Of a DNA stretch of 64,000 nucleotides, positions 1 through 10,985 are shown one piece after another. The DNA lies in NCBI GenBank assembly GCA_000499405.2, contig HG738139.1:7526616-7590615 (forward strand), written 5' to 3'. The notes under the pieces were generated by a model. That model was not told the DNA's origin, searched no databases, and saw nothing but the letters and a program-made list of their open reading frames with translations. How positions within the stretch are numbered: position 1 is the first letter of the stretch; each line of letters begins with the position of its first letter. A program made the position numbers and the translations under genes. This DNA comes from Onchocerca volvulus (taxonomy: Eukaryota; Nematoda; Chromadorea; Rhabditida; Onchocercidae).

Positions 1-48
1 ATACCGGAAGAGTTTGTCAGTTTCACATCTATGGAAGATCTAAAGTGA
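1..48 (+). CDS. possible C-terminal end of a gene entering from the left
   Basis: Frame 1 is open from the first base and ends at a TGA at 46-48, giving a short acidic C-terminus (IPEEFVSFTSMEDLK). An AATAAA lies at about 257-262. With only 15 codons this could be chance. If real, it is the last exon of a plus-strand gene outside the window, and it would overlap or sit inside the DRG1 gene if that continues leftwards. No family is recognisable. Confidence 0.25.
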   Translation: MPEEFVSFTSMEDLK

Positions 49-2041
49 AAATATTTCATTTTTTTCAGTGCTTCAATATAATTAAATTAAATTATTAATT
101 TTTCTTTTATCAATTTCATATTAGGGAGATTTAGTATTTGTGGTGATCTTATATTGTGCAGTTTCTAGATTATCATTTATCTCCTACCATTTCTCTGTAT
201 AAATAACCCAGAAAACGAATCTTTCCCATCTCGTTATCACAATTTTCCTTAAATGAATAAATAGCATATCAAATGTTCCTTCTAAAATATGTTTAAAATC
301 GATGTGACAATGTCTGTGTAATAAAACTACTCTATGGAATCAATTTCGACAAATCACTCATAAGCATCTATATTGAAAAAACCAGGAAAAAAAAAAAACA
401 AAAGAAAAGAATAAATAATGTCATTTAAACCTAAACCCATGTGTTTGTAAAACTATAGCAACACTGCAGAATATATAAGTAAAATCGCTGCTTACCTTAT
501 TTAATCTTGAATTTTTCAGCTTGCAAAGAACTTCATTTCTTTTCAAGATTTAATACTTGATATACTGTAGTTAGTCAAAACTGATGGATACATTGATTAA
601 TTCAATGAATTAATCAATTAATATTCATATATTAGTTTATATATATATATGAATTTCAAGATGATGCAACAAGAATATAAATGTACAAAGCACAGATGTA
701 ACTTCTTTTGTTTTTCGTAAACATTCTTTGTCCTCCATTTTGTTTCATAACAATAAAATATTGAAATGAAAGAAATACACTACACTACTTTTTTAACAAA
801 TTATGACTGTGGATATAATTTTTGTTTCTACCAAGCTTTTGGTTGACCGAAATAAATCAAATGCTTTTTGCATTTTCCGAAATGGCTATTTCTTAGATTA
901 TTTTATGATGGCTTTTCGCAATTTGGCCTTGGATTTTGAGCGGAAATCATCCAAAAAAACTGCCTTCCTATGAGTTTAATTATTAGTCCTTTAAACTGCA
1001 GTTTTATATTATGTATAAAGAGATATAAGGAAAGCTCTATTCAAAAATGATTTTAAAACTATGGGTGAAATTTCGAAAAAATGATTGGAAATCCTAAAAT
1101 TACGTCCAAATCAAATTTGATGAAAATTATTTATATTCGAAAAATATGGCCAATAAAATATGAAATCAGTTTTGATTAAATAATAATATGTAATTTTTAT
1201 ACCATTAATCATTTAATTACTATCGTTGTTGCAAAGAATCCTGCGATAAAGTGCTAATATCAGAAATGACGTATGATACGTGTTAACAATAAAAATACTT
1301 TTGTAATATCTGTGTGAATTTTTTATGATAAAAAAGTAAAGCAAACTTGTATAAAATTGCTCCATAAAGGAGAAACACACAAATAAAGCTTAAATTTACA
1401 CTAAATAAACTTGAAAATTTTCAAAATAAAAAAAATTTCATAAAAGTCAATACCGAAAGAAAAGATGTTAAAGATATACTAAGAAATATATCCAATTTAT
1501 TACTAGATAGTCATAACTTTAATGAAAAAAAAAAACTCTTGGAAATAGGAATTTCAAAATATCGGACACTTTAGCACCACAATTTTCTAGCTATAATAAT
1601 TCTAATGATTCACACTGATAAAAGCCGATAATAATTAAAAAAGATGCAAAAAATTTCACGGAAAAAAAAATCGATGATGATATCTGAGTCGTGTGAACGA
1701 ACAATATTAAAATACTTAAGCTGTAATTATTTGTTGTTCCATGAAGATTGTAAAATATTTGATATAAGAAACTACTGTGGTTAAATAAAAACTAAGCAAT
1801 GATACAGCAACGTTAAAAAATATATATCAAATTTCAATGGAATCAAATCCACTGAAATATTACTACTAAGAAATATCGTCATTTTGATAAAAGAATGATT
1901 TCTGTGCACTACATTAAGGTTTCATATGCTATAATTGGAATGCGACAGCATACGAATTTGGTAACTGATGATAGCTTCGGTGACTTTTTATATCATTTTC
2001 TTTATGTTTATTTAAAATAAATCATAAAAAGGAAAACTAAC
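49..2041. other. AT-rich gene-free stretch, probably DRG1 intron
   Basis: No convincing exon on either strand. I looked on the minus strand for the next DRG1 exon, which would encode the P-loop segment FPSVGKST, and did not find it. The stretch holds homopolymer A/T runs, an imperfect inverted repeat near 594-614 and an (AT)n run near 639-650. Confidence 0.5.
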
Positions 2042-2417
2042 CCACAAATCCAATTCGTGCATCACCTGTTTTAGCAACATCAAAGCCCTCGCCTGAACTA
2101 CCGCCTCCACTTTTTGGTGTTATCAGTTCTCGTCGCAGTTTTGCTATACGTGCTTTCAACATACCCAAATGACCCATCGTGGCTTTGTTTTTTTGTGTAC
2201 GAGCCATCTGAAACAGAATCAGATACTTCACAAGATCTTTCTCTTGATTTCGAAATATTTATTTCATCACAGCAAAAATTTTGAGAACATCTTTCACGAC
2301 TACGATATACACAATGAATAATGTAAATTCATACAACAAATCTCCTCAAGATGTATTTCACTGCACAATTTACATTACCTCGTTTTCGATTTCTGAAATT
2401 TTCGCCAAAATCGACAT
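2042..2417 (-). CDS. drg-1: developmentally regulated GTP-binding protein 1, first two exons only
   Basis: Exon 1 is 2379-2417 and encodes [13 protein letters not shown]. Exon 2 is 2042-2207 and begins [10 protein letters not shown]; it carries the DRG1 hallmarks [22 protein letters not shown] and RIGFVG, then stops at a GTTAGT donor. This is the coiled N-terminus and the first strand of the Obg-type G domain. In the family the next residues are the P-loop FPSVGKST, which is absent from the window. DRG1 is a translation-associated cytosolic GTPase that binds DFRP1/ZC3H15. The gene either continues beyond the left edge across an intron of more than 2 kb, or this is a truncated copy. The split codon at 2042 is phase 1, which fits the expected Gly-Phe junction. 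Confidence 0.85.
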
Positions 2418-3114
2418 CTTGATTGAAGATGGTCACTAACTGAATAAAAGTGACTTCTGAAACATATTAAAGTTTACAGTTCAATAAATCGTTTCTAAAA
2501 GTCATCTAGCATATGTATGGCCTGCAATATATTCCAATCACTCAAACATATTAGTATTTCAAATACTGTTCTTAGATTCGACACCTTAGATTCTTTTCCG
2601 ACAAATATTCCTTCCATATCCTTAAATTCCAAATTATTTGACCGCGGAAAAAATGAGACTTATCCTATCAAGGTATGTTAATTATTTGCTGCAGTAAATC
2701 CCTAACTTCTCATGAATATGAAGCAGCTCCATAATCAGCACACCGCAGGAATATGAAAAGAGTAATTTAGTATATTAAAAAAAAAGGAATAATTCAGAGT
2801 ATATTATACAATCTAATTCTTCTTTTGTGTCTGGATATTGACAGACTCGATAGCGTTATGACTGCTCACTACCTATGTGAGTTTTAACTTAACTTATATA
2901 ACATTAATTTTTTCCTCAGTATAGTTCTGGAAAACTCAGACGTACTTCTCACATCTGTAGAACATTTGTAAGTAATAAAAAATTGGTTTTTGGAGTAGAT
3001 TTTATATGAAAGAAGAGCAAAACAGAACATTCAAAAGACATTTAAAAATACATTTAAAAGGTATTAAATAGATTGGGTTGAAAAAACACATGCATGTAAA
3101 AGGAAACCAATTTT
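2418..3114. other. intergenic stretch upstream of DRG1
   Basis: AT-rich sequence between the DRG1 start codon and the 3' end of the small membrane-protein gene, both on the minus strand. No exon-like open frame or RNA gene was seen. Confidence 0.5.
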
Positions 3115-3782
3115 TTAAATCATAAAATCATAGAAATGATAAACAGTAAACAACCATGTCAAGAATAATAAAGTTCCAGAAAATAATATCAAATTTGCAG
3201 AATCACATGTTCGTCTGAGCATTCTTTCGAATTTATGTGCAGATCCAATCCCAGCCAAGCACGAAAGTACAGAAATGAGCTCCTAAAAAAAGCAAAATTA
3301 CTTTTAAAAAAAGGATAGCGAAATGAGTCCATTTATATCATTTTTTTTTTTGAAAAATTTGAAAAAACTTGAATCTTTCTTAAACATTCCTAAAGCAAAA
3401 TCTTAATTTTCCTGGTAAGTTATATCCACACACTTAATCAATTGTCAACTGGAATAATAGAAATAACGAAAATTTGCAAAAGAAGATAATAATACTCATT
3501 TATTCTCAACAGACACTATCAGACTAAATCCATTCTATTAATAATGAAAATTCAAAAGCATTATATACCAAGTTCCAAAACAACTGGAATTAGCAGAAAA
3601 CGTAAAGCATCATTCCTAGTTTCTCGTTGCGCTCGTAGGCGTTCTTCCACTTGTTGTGCAGCTGCATCGCCACCGGCTTCGAGTCCACGTGGCACAAACA
3701 TCCTTCGTCTTGTTCTTTTATCGAGAATGAAAAATAATGCAGAAATAAGGATTAGTTGCATTATGCACAAGAACATAAACAT
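3115..3782 (-). CDS. unrecognised small membrane protein, two exons
   Basis: Modelled exons are 3585-3782 and 3115-3282, about 121 residues. The N-terminus is a hydrophobic helix (MFMFLCIMQLILISALFFIL) followed by a basic stop-transfer patch (DKRTRRR) and an Ala/Gln/Arg-rich helical stretch (VEERLRAQRETRND). The second exon follows a clear TTTTTTTAG acceptor and encodes two further hydrophobic stretches (LISVLSCLAGIG and LILFSGTLLFLTWLF), ending FYDFMI at a TAA. Three membrane segments are predicted. The donor of exon 1 (GTTGTT after the Pro codon) is weak; it was chosen because it keeps phase 0. Without splicing, exon 1 reads on to a stop at 3561. The ATG follows a TTTTAG that could be a trans-splice site. 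I do not recognise the family. Confidence 0.5.
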
Positions 3783-4686
3783 TACTAAAATATATAGGAT
3801 AGTTCTCAAGCATGATCAATGATCTCTTCACATCCTTCTGACTCAAAAAAAAAAAATTTGACTCTTTTTGACATAGGCTTTCTGATTACTCCTTCAAATT
3901 AATGCGGAAGTACGAACTCCTAAATGATTGAGAAATTAAGATCAACTAATTAGTTAACCGGCAAGCAGATTTAAATAGCTGAAAGTGGATAGAATGAAAA
4001 ACCATGACACCTTAATGTATCGTAATTTTTCTTGATCTAGTAATTTGGCAAAGATGACTTAGGAGAATCGATCTTGTATTGGCTTATCTCAACAGGCAAT
4101 AAACCAGATTCAGGGAAATATCTTCAGATTGACTGAAACTGCGCCAATTATGTTGATTCTGCAAAATGCAATGAATAAATGACACTATAATGATATCACT
4201 GACTCATTTTGAGTCATACACATTATAATTATTTTTATTGTTGGTTATTTCCTCATTCATTGTAGTTTTACTGCTCATGCCAGGAGAATTTAATGCTTTG
4301 GGAGTCATAATGAAATCTGAAATAAGCTCTAACAGCTCAGAATATGCAACTCTTCATTAATGTATCATTTTTTTCCATAATTTTCGCTGTTTTTTTTTTC
4401 TTTTTTTTTCAATTACAGATTACCTTAAAAAAGAAAGAAAAAGTACAGATACAAAAGGGGCAATCGTATTAGTAAAGCATTAAACTATACTATGATTGTT
4501 GAAAATTATTTAAATTAATACCAAAGATAAATGGAATATCTTGAGACCTTACTTCTTTCTAAAAAAAAATCTGATAATCAGTCACGTGAACTAAGCAAAA
4601 CATGATAATGGATAGTCACGGCCTCAATTATATTAACGAAAAATAAGCAAATGCAGAATTTTATTCGCAAACAATCAAGATATTTT
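3783..4686. other. intergenic stretch
   Basis: AT-rich; contains oligo-T tracts near 4390-4410. No supported exon on either strand. Confidence 0.45.
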
Positions 4687-4794
4687 TTATTTTATTTTTT
4701 TGAATTTCCAAGTCTTCTTCATCCTATAATAAGGACGCTCATACATCCTAAAGGACTTTCGGATGGATATCGCACTCCTCAATGCAAATATTAC
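4687..4794 (-). CDS. orphan exon-like open frame, uncertain
   Basis: A good acceptor (ATATTTCAG) precedes 35 codons rich in Arg, Lys and Tyr, ending in TAA. It contains YERPYYRMKKTWKFKK. I could not find an upstream exon or start codon in matching phase between here and the EEF2KMT stop at 5017. The Y-E-[KR]-P pattern faintly recalls mitochondrial ribosomal protein bS21, but this is not enough for a call. Confidence 0.2.
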   Translation of the reverse strand, partial: VIFALRSAISIRKSFRMYERPYYRMKKTWKFKKIK

Positions 4795-5016
4795 CTGAAA
4801 TATAGCACGAAGTCAAGTAGTTATTAATTATCATAAACTTAATAATGTGCATTCGAATATAATAAGCATCACCATCAAGAACTAATAGAACACCAAGGAG
4901 TTAATAAAAGCTTATTACACCACTGATATTATTATTTTAACACTACCATATCCGAAAATAAAGAAGCATTTAATTTTAAGAAATCAGTAAAACAACAAAC
5001 CATTTTTCTGCTATTT

Positions 5017-7379
5017 TTAATCCTTCAATATTAGTTCGTGAAATAATGTGGGACATTGAACGCTGCTCGTGAAAGGGAATAATGACTGGTCTTCTATATT
5101 TCCACTGGCAAATTTAAAGATACTGTTTTCGTACGTGAAACAATTTTTCACTGAAAGTCCGTTTTCGTCTGAAAAAGCCAAGTAATAAAAATGATTTAAA
5201 TCTTGATAAAACCACTAATAGTCTAGTTGAATGATTAAAACAGAATGGTTCGAATGAAAAGAAAAAAAAAGACAGCGTTTTTTGAAAAATCAATTGAAGT
5301 TGTTATATTTGTTATGTAGTTTTCTATCACCAAATGAAGTTGCAATACATGATCAGTCTTCTGATGACTTCCTTAATAAAAGGATAACTTTGACTACAAA
5401 TGTGATTGAAAGGAATTTCACAAACTAATGCTAAAATTGTCAACTAAAACTCTACCTATACAAGCTAAAAATTTATCCATAGTCTCTTGATTTCTTACTG
5501 TATTTGCTAACACACAGGAAGGACCAGTTTTGATTTCTTTTGTAAATGCAGTGAGAAGTTTCCTGATGGCATGGACAAGTGGTTTTATTGCCAATGTATC
5601 GTAAACAACATCTAAAAATTCAATTTCATTTGAAATATTAAATCGATTAGTTTATATTAAAAATTGTAGATGCAAGTCTAGTAACAGAATGAAATCTTTT
5701 TTGAAAGTTTCATTTAACTAATGTGAATTTTGAACCTGCCGCAAAGATAACATCTGGTACAATACGAATATTTTCCACATTTATGGTTTCCCATTCGAGA
5801 AAAATAACGTTGAATATTATATCACAATTCTGAAAAAGATGTTTTCCAGATTACTACTTAATTATTAAAAATAACCTAACATTCACCATTAGTGATCAGT
5901 AGTACCTTAAACTATTGAATGATTTCATCCCTTAAATTTATTGGATATCACTTTCTGCATTTTGTGTTATCTCCCAGTTTCCATGAAAGTTTTTATACCT
6001 GAAGTGGCGAATAGTACTCAGCAGAGGCAAAGTAAAGAATACAAGAATACAATTCACTAATATATTACTATTATTTTCTGAGCGCTTTCATTCTAAATAA
6101 TTTGGAGTAATTTACCTTCGAAAAATTTGATCGAATGTTATCACGGATTAAGTTCAATACATCATCATTCCCGTCAGAAAGTGTAATACTTTTAGCACAA
6201 TCAAAAGCAGCAAGTGCAATGCCAAGTAGTCCACAACCGGCACCTAGTTCTAAAATATTACTTCCGTTGATATACCTACGACCATGTTTCAATAAATAAT
6301 TCGCTAGATCACAAGATGCCTGTAATAAGTGTAATTAGAAGTATTCCTTTATTACTTTTTTCATTTCAATCTTTTTTCCTTTTCTTCCCACGTGTTCTTT
6401 TCCTTACATTGGGTATTTGTTTTCTCAAAATTTTTTCTGATGCATGCAACGCATTTCATTAATTTAAAGATTCTCTCCAATAATCTCCTCCCCATCGAAA
6501 ATTATGGCGAAATAATCTCGAAGCTAGTTCAAAAATCTGAAATAGAAGCCTGATTTTCATTAATAAATCATATATGGTGGACTTTTAAAGCGAATCATCA
6601 TTCGTTACGATCAATTAATGAAACGATTTCAAAGGTGAACAAAAAGTACCTGCCAACAAGAGAGACCAGTGGTTCCTTGTGATAACTGATAGCGGTTCTC
6701 TTGCACAATAATATATTTTAAAAAAGATTCATCGAAATATATTCTATCTGCATGTGTTGCATTATCCATCATAGAATCCGTCAAGCAACTGTACAATTGC
6801 CAGCCAATTTCAGCATGTCGCAGTTCTAACTGAAAGTGACAAAAAATTTTCATTCACTTCAAAACCTCAAAGCATATACATGAATCATGTTTAATAGGAA
6901 ATGGAGTGATAATCGGATTAAAATAATGTTCATATTTTCTTAGCATAACTTCTGAAAAGTAACATACTTGCTCGATGATGTATTTCAAAGCATTACGATG
7001 CGACTTCCGAAAGTGGCATTTTTTGATGCGAAATGATATCGCATAAAGGATATCGCCAAAAAGTTGTTGCTGAGATGAATTCTCGCAGAATGAAACTATC
7101 TTATCCAATAATTCATGACTAATAGTGGCACAGGCAAAATATTCTCGCACAAACTGCGCTATTTCCTAAAACTATAGAATAGATGATAAGAAAAAAGAAT
7201 AACACTAAATCTGTTTACTAATTCTTTTAACCATTTAAGAGAGAAGTCATCCAACAGTACCACAGATAATGAAACTATACCTTTCTTGCCAACTGTTCAC
7301 AAATTTCTGCAATAGGAAATTCGCAAGGACGACCTTTATGAAGGATTATATGATTATCAGTACGATGTTTATCATCCAT
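5017..7379 (-). CDS. EEF2KMT: eEF2-lysine methyltransferase (FAM86 family)
   Basis: Seven exons: 7281-7379, 6968-7165, 6650-6829, 6116-6319, 5736-5829, 5456-5611 and 5017-5168, giving 360 residues, close to the roughly 330 of the human protein. The N-terminal FAM86 helical region ends in SQGTTGLSCWQ, the family's substrate-side motif. The SAM-binding motif I is LELGAGCGLLG at about residues 182-192. Then come SDGNDDVL, FLEWETI, a DVVY segment matching the family's DVLY, and TVRNQETMDKF, which matches the family's TVRNPET. Members trimethylate a lysine of elongation factor 2 in the cytosol. All introns are GT-AG. The gene is divergent from the centrin-like gene, with 484 bp between start codons. 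The identification is by motif, not alignment. Confidence 0.9.
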
Positions 7380-7863
7380 AAAGTCTGGAATGAAAAGTCT
7401 TAGCTACCCTGAAAGTAACGAACTGTCCTGTTGACATCAAGAAATCCACTATTTCCACTCGGTAACCTACAAATAGACAGATGAGACATCATCGATTGTG
7501 TAATGAGATAGATTGTCGTGCGTGGGTGTGGTATTTAACTTTGAGCGTCCTAACAAAACGGAGGTGATATCATTATGTCACTTCGATGGACGATTAAGGT
7601 TGGGTGGTCGGATAATTTGATTCAGTTTAATTTAGTTTTCTTGACTTCGGTTGACGCATTAAGTCTTATTTTGTTTTATTTCAAATTTTATACGCTTGCA
7701 TACAAGAACGGCTAAATAAGGTCAAGCAAATTATCTAATTCCGGAGTTAACAAAGGAAAAATGTCAAGTTATATGCATTCAAGTTCACGATATCTGTCTG
7801 CATCTGATAAATTAGCCTAATTAACTGAGAAACACGAACAGAGATCAATTGGTTGTTATTAGT
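7380..7863. promoter_or_regulatory. divergent intergenic promoter region
   Basis: 484 bp between the start codons of EEF2KMT (minus) and the centrin-like gene (plus), so it should contain both promoters. No clear TATA box or known motif stands out. The middle part (about 7490-7640) is less AT-rich than its surroundings. Confidence 0.5.
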
Positions 7864-9201
7864 ATGGCTAATGTCGATAGTTTGCAATGTGCAGCAACAT
7901 CTCAGCGAACAATCAGCGAATATTCACGGCGAGAGTTGCAGGAAGCATTTTCAAAATGTGATCCGGAAGGTACAGGAGCAACATCCATCAAAAATCTCAA
8001 AGTTAGCTTTTTTTTGTGAGTATTGTGTATTAGATTACATCATTGTCAATCCTTGGAAAAAAGAATAATTTTTCTGGAAATAAAAAGCTCCAATCGAACT
8101 TCAATAAGATATTTATTGGATTTTGAAAACGAAAATGGCTACCATAAGAAATCGTTTTATTTCAGACTATTCTTCGATCACTTGGTTTTGAACCACGAAA
8201 TGATGAAATACGAATTTTAACAGCAAAAATTGAAGAAAATGGAAAACAACAAAAAGGTATTTTGTCTTTGTGAAATCAAATAATGTGCAGAATGAAATTG
8301 AAAAGAAAAAAAAAAAGATTTATGTACAAACAAAAATGACAAATGTTCCATGTCCATCCTTACTAGTTCAGAACATTGTAATATTCGCTTTGGTATTTAA
8401 GAAAGATTTTTTCAGCCTGCCAATTTATGATACTTATTCTGCTATTTCAGATGAAGTCACATTTGAAGAATTGAGTGATTTGTTGAGCGAAAAGTTAGAT
8501 GAACGTAATGGAATTAGCGAAATGCATGCTGCTTTTGAATTGTTTGATTGTGATCTCAAAGGATATATCACAATTGATGATTTGCGAAGAGTTGCTGAAG
8601 AATTGGGTGAAACAATAGCAGAAGACCAGCTAAAAGTAAGTTAACTCAGTGGTACCAGGAAGTCACTTCAGTCTTCTGTCTGATTGATAATCTTCACAAT
8701 TTCTTTAGAAGCCTTATTCGTCGTTATAATTAAAAGCAAAATACTTGTCTGCGCTTTAAAAAGTGCACTTCATGTGAAATTCAATCCTTAAATTATTTTG
8801 TTTTGTTTCATAAAAGACGCGAGTTGATTTTGCTCATTATTTTATTGTTATTAAATTGATTTCACTATTGCAATTGATAATTAAGCAGTTGGTATTATAA
8901 ATTTGTTTTATAGAACAAAAAATAAGGTTATTGATCGTTCTTCATACGCTTAGATAATTACTTAGATGTTATATCTGTATGCCACTAAGATGTTGAATGA
9001 TTAGACAAAATGGGTTTATAAAATTTTATCAATTAGTTGAATTTCTTATCATTCGTTTAGCAAGAGACCTCGAGTTTTAATTACTATTCCTCAAGTTTTT
9101 ATATTTTATAGGAAATGATTTTGGAAGCTGATACTCGTGGTAATGGTAATGTTTGTGAAAATGATTTTTATGCTGTAATGAAGAAAACTTCACTCTATTA
9201 A
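7864..9201 (+). CDS. centrin-like EF-hand protein
   Basis: Four exons: 7864-8001, 8166-8256, 8451-8635 and 9112-9201, 167 residues. The C-terminus VMKKTSLY and the stretch DDLRRVAEELGE are characteristic of centrin/caltractin/Cdc31. Four EF-hand positions can be placed: around residues 33-44 (DPEGTGATSIKN, degenerate), a second degenerate one in exon 2, a third (DCDLKGYITIDD) and a fourth (DTRGNGNVCEND). None has the canonical Glu at position 12, so calcium binding is probably weak or limited to the last two loops. Centrins act at centrioles and basal bodies, in nuclear mRNA export and in nucleotide excision repair. A divergent centrin is more likely than calmodulin because of the C-terminal tail. 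Confidence 0.85.
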
Positions 9202-10399
9202 TTGATTCCTGGTGAATGTTGCTGATTGATTTGAAAATATTTAACTTTTTCCATTTATTATTTCTAAAATCAAATACTGTTATTATGTTTTTTGTCTTCA
9301 CTGTACTTTGTCTCACATTTTTGATCCGCAGTGCTGGAATTTTGGAACTATCCATCCAGATAGTTAATCTGTTGTGCTTCATTGTTCAGACAAATGTTTA
9401 GATTTTACTTAACTTTCTTTCATTATATTATTTAACAATATTCAGTGTTTTCTATCAGCTCAGCTGGTTTTTTGAGTCTATTTCATTCTCTCTCATTATT
9501 CCTGTTTTTGATCAGTATTCTAATCTTCCAAAGTTTTTGAGTGTTCTCAGAAATTGTATCAAATTTTCACTGTATATAGTGTAATTTCTTTGTAATGATT
9601 TTTCTTTATCAAATTTCTAAATTTTTTTATTTTTTAATTTTGTTCCAGCAACGCTGTGCAGTTCAAAATAAACTCACTTGGGACGGTTCTGTTCACACGA
9701 GCCGAAATTATTATGAATCATGTTATAATAGTGTTACTCTTTTGATATCTTTGATTTTTCCCATCATTTGCAGATGATTCAAATGAATTTAATGCAAAAT
9801 ATCCAGTCGTCTATTAAGGATATATGTGCGTTTGACTGGAAACTGACTACTTCTCAGCACAATGTTAGCATATATGGAAGTCCATTTAGAGGTGCGCGGA
9901 TCCATCATATTTTTTTGACCAAAACCGAAAACTGTTAAATACAAATCATCAGGATGAGTTGTTAGGTGTTGTAGGAATAAATTTTTCTTTGAATCGGCAT
10001 AAGAGCATGCGAAATCTAAAACGGACCTAATTTTTGTTTAATATAAAAAGAAATTCAAGAAAATCTGCCAAGGCAGTGATTTTGTCTACATTCCTTTGTG
10101 TTTAGATGGCTTTATTTTTGCAAGTTCTTATTGCATATGTTAAGTTATCCAATTTTAAACCCTAATATTTATTTTAAATCCAAGAAAATCATAATTAAAC
10201 AAATTTAAATTACTCGTTGGCAAATGTTCTCTACTTTGAATTCCAGTGATAGTTTCAGGTTTCAGAGCATCAGTCACTAGTTTAATATAAAGCATTTCTA
10301 AATCAAGAACATTATCTTACATTAAAAATCCAGTATTAACTTCAAATATCCTGGGAGAGAAAAAGGCGCGAATCATACAGAATCGCGATATAACATATA
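9202..10399. other. intergenic stretch with one weak secreted-protein candidate
   Basis: Mostly AT-rich. Open frames at 9595-9732 and 9774-9938 could be joined across a 41-bp GT-AG intron to give about 100 residues with a hydrophobic N-terminus (MIFLYQISKFFYFLILF). The intron is shorter than any other modelled here, so the model is doubtful. An AATAAA at 9667-9672 could end the centrin-like transcript. Confidence 0.3.
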
Positions 10400-10471
10400 G
10401 GTCTTGGCCGGGATCGAACCGGCGACCTTCTGCGTGTGAAGCAGACGTGATAACCACTACACCACAAGACC
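10400..10471 (-). tRNA. tRNA-Val (anticodon CAC)
   Basis: On the minus strand the 72-nt sequence folds as a full cloverleaf. It has a 7-bp acceptor stem (GGTCTTG with CAAGACC), a D arm containing the A box TGGTGTAGTGG, an anticodon stem TCTGC/GCAGA around the loop TTCACAC, and a T arm with the B box GGTTCGATCCC. The anticodon CAC reads Val codon GTG. No intron and no encoded CCA, as expected for a nuclear eukaryotic tRNA gene. A T-rich stretch expected of a pol III terminator is not striking just downstream. Confidence 0.97.
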
Positions 10472-10985
10472 TTGTCAGGACGTTCAATTGTACTACTAGA
10501 AATAACGGGCAATTAATATGAGACATTGAGAATTATTTTGCAAAATGGAATTGAAGGGACATGTGTCCTTTGCCCTATTTACGAATCTTCTAATTATGTA
10601 TTCTAATTCTAATTACCTGTCATCAACTGGTTGAGACATGTCATGTTTTCTCATGCTATCAAATATTACCCGAAAATACCAGCAGGTACCATTCCAAGTT
10701 GCAATCTTCCCATTTTGTCATTATGAGCAGAAATTGTAAGAGGATTTCTCAGCAAAGCTTGAAGCTTGAATTATTTCTTTTCGACAGCCAACTTTCATCT
10801 ATGCTAAATGAAAAACTTCCGAAAGCAATTTTTATTGACGCATGATAATACATGAATATACATGTATGTATATGTATATACATATCTTGAAGTGAGTAAT
10901 ATATGTCAGTTCAGTTTTTGTGTGAATTATTTGCAAAGAAATCAAAAAAAAAAAAAAAGAATTCTTCGCTTTCTGTGTCAATCGT
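10472..10985. other. intergenic stretch
   Basis: No exon seen. Contains a TATG/TATA-rich simple stretch at about 10856-10885 and an A run near 10945-10960. It includes the 3' flank of the Pro-rich gene. Confidence 0.5.
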
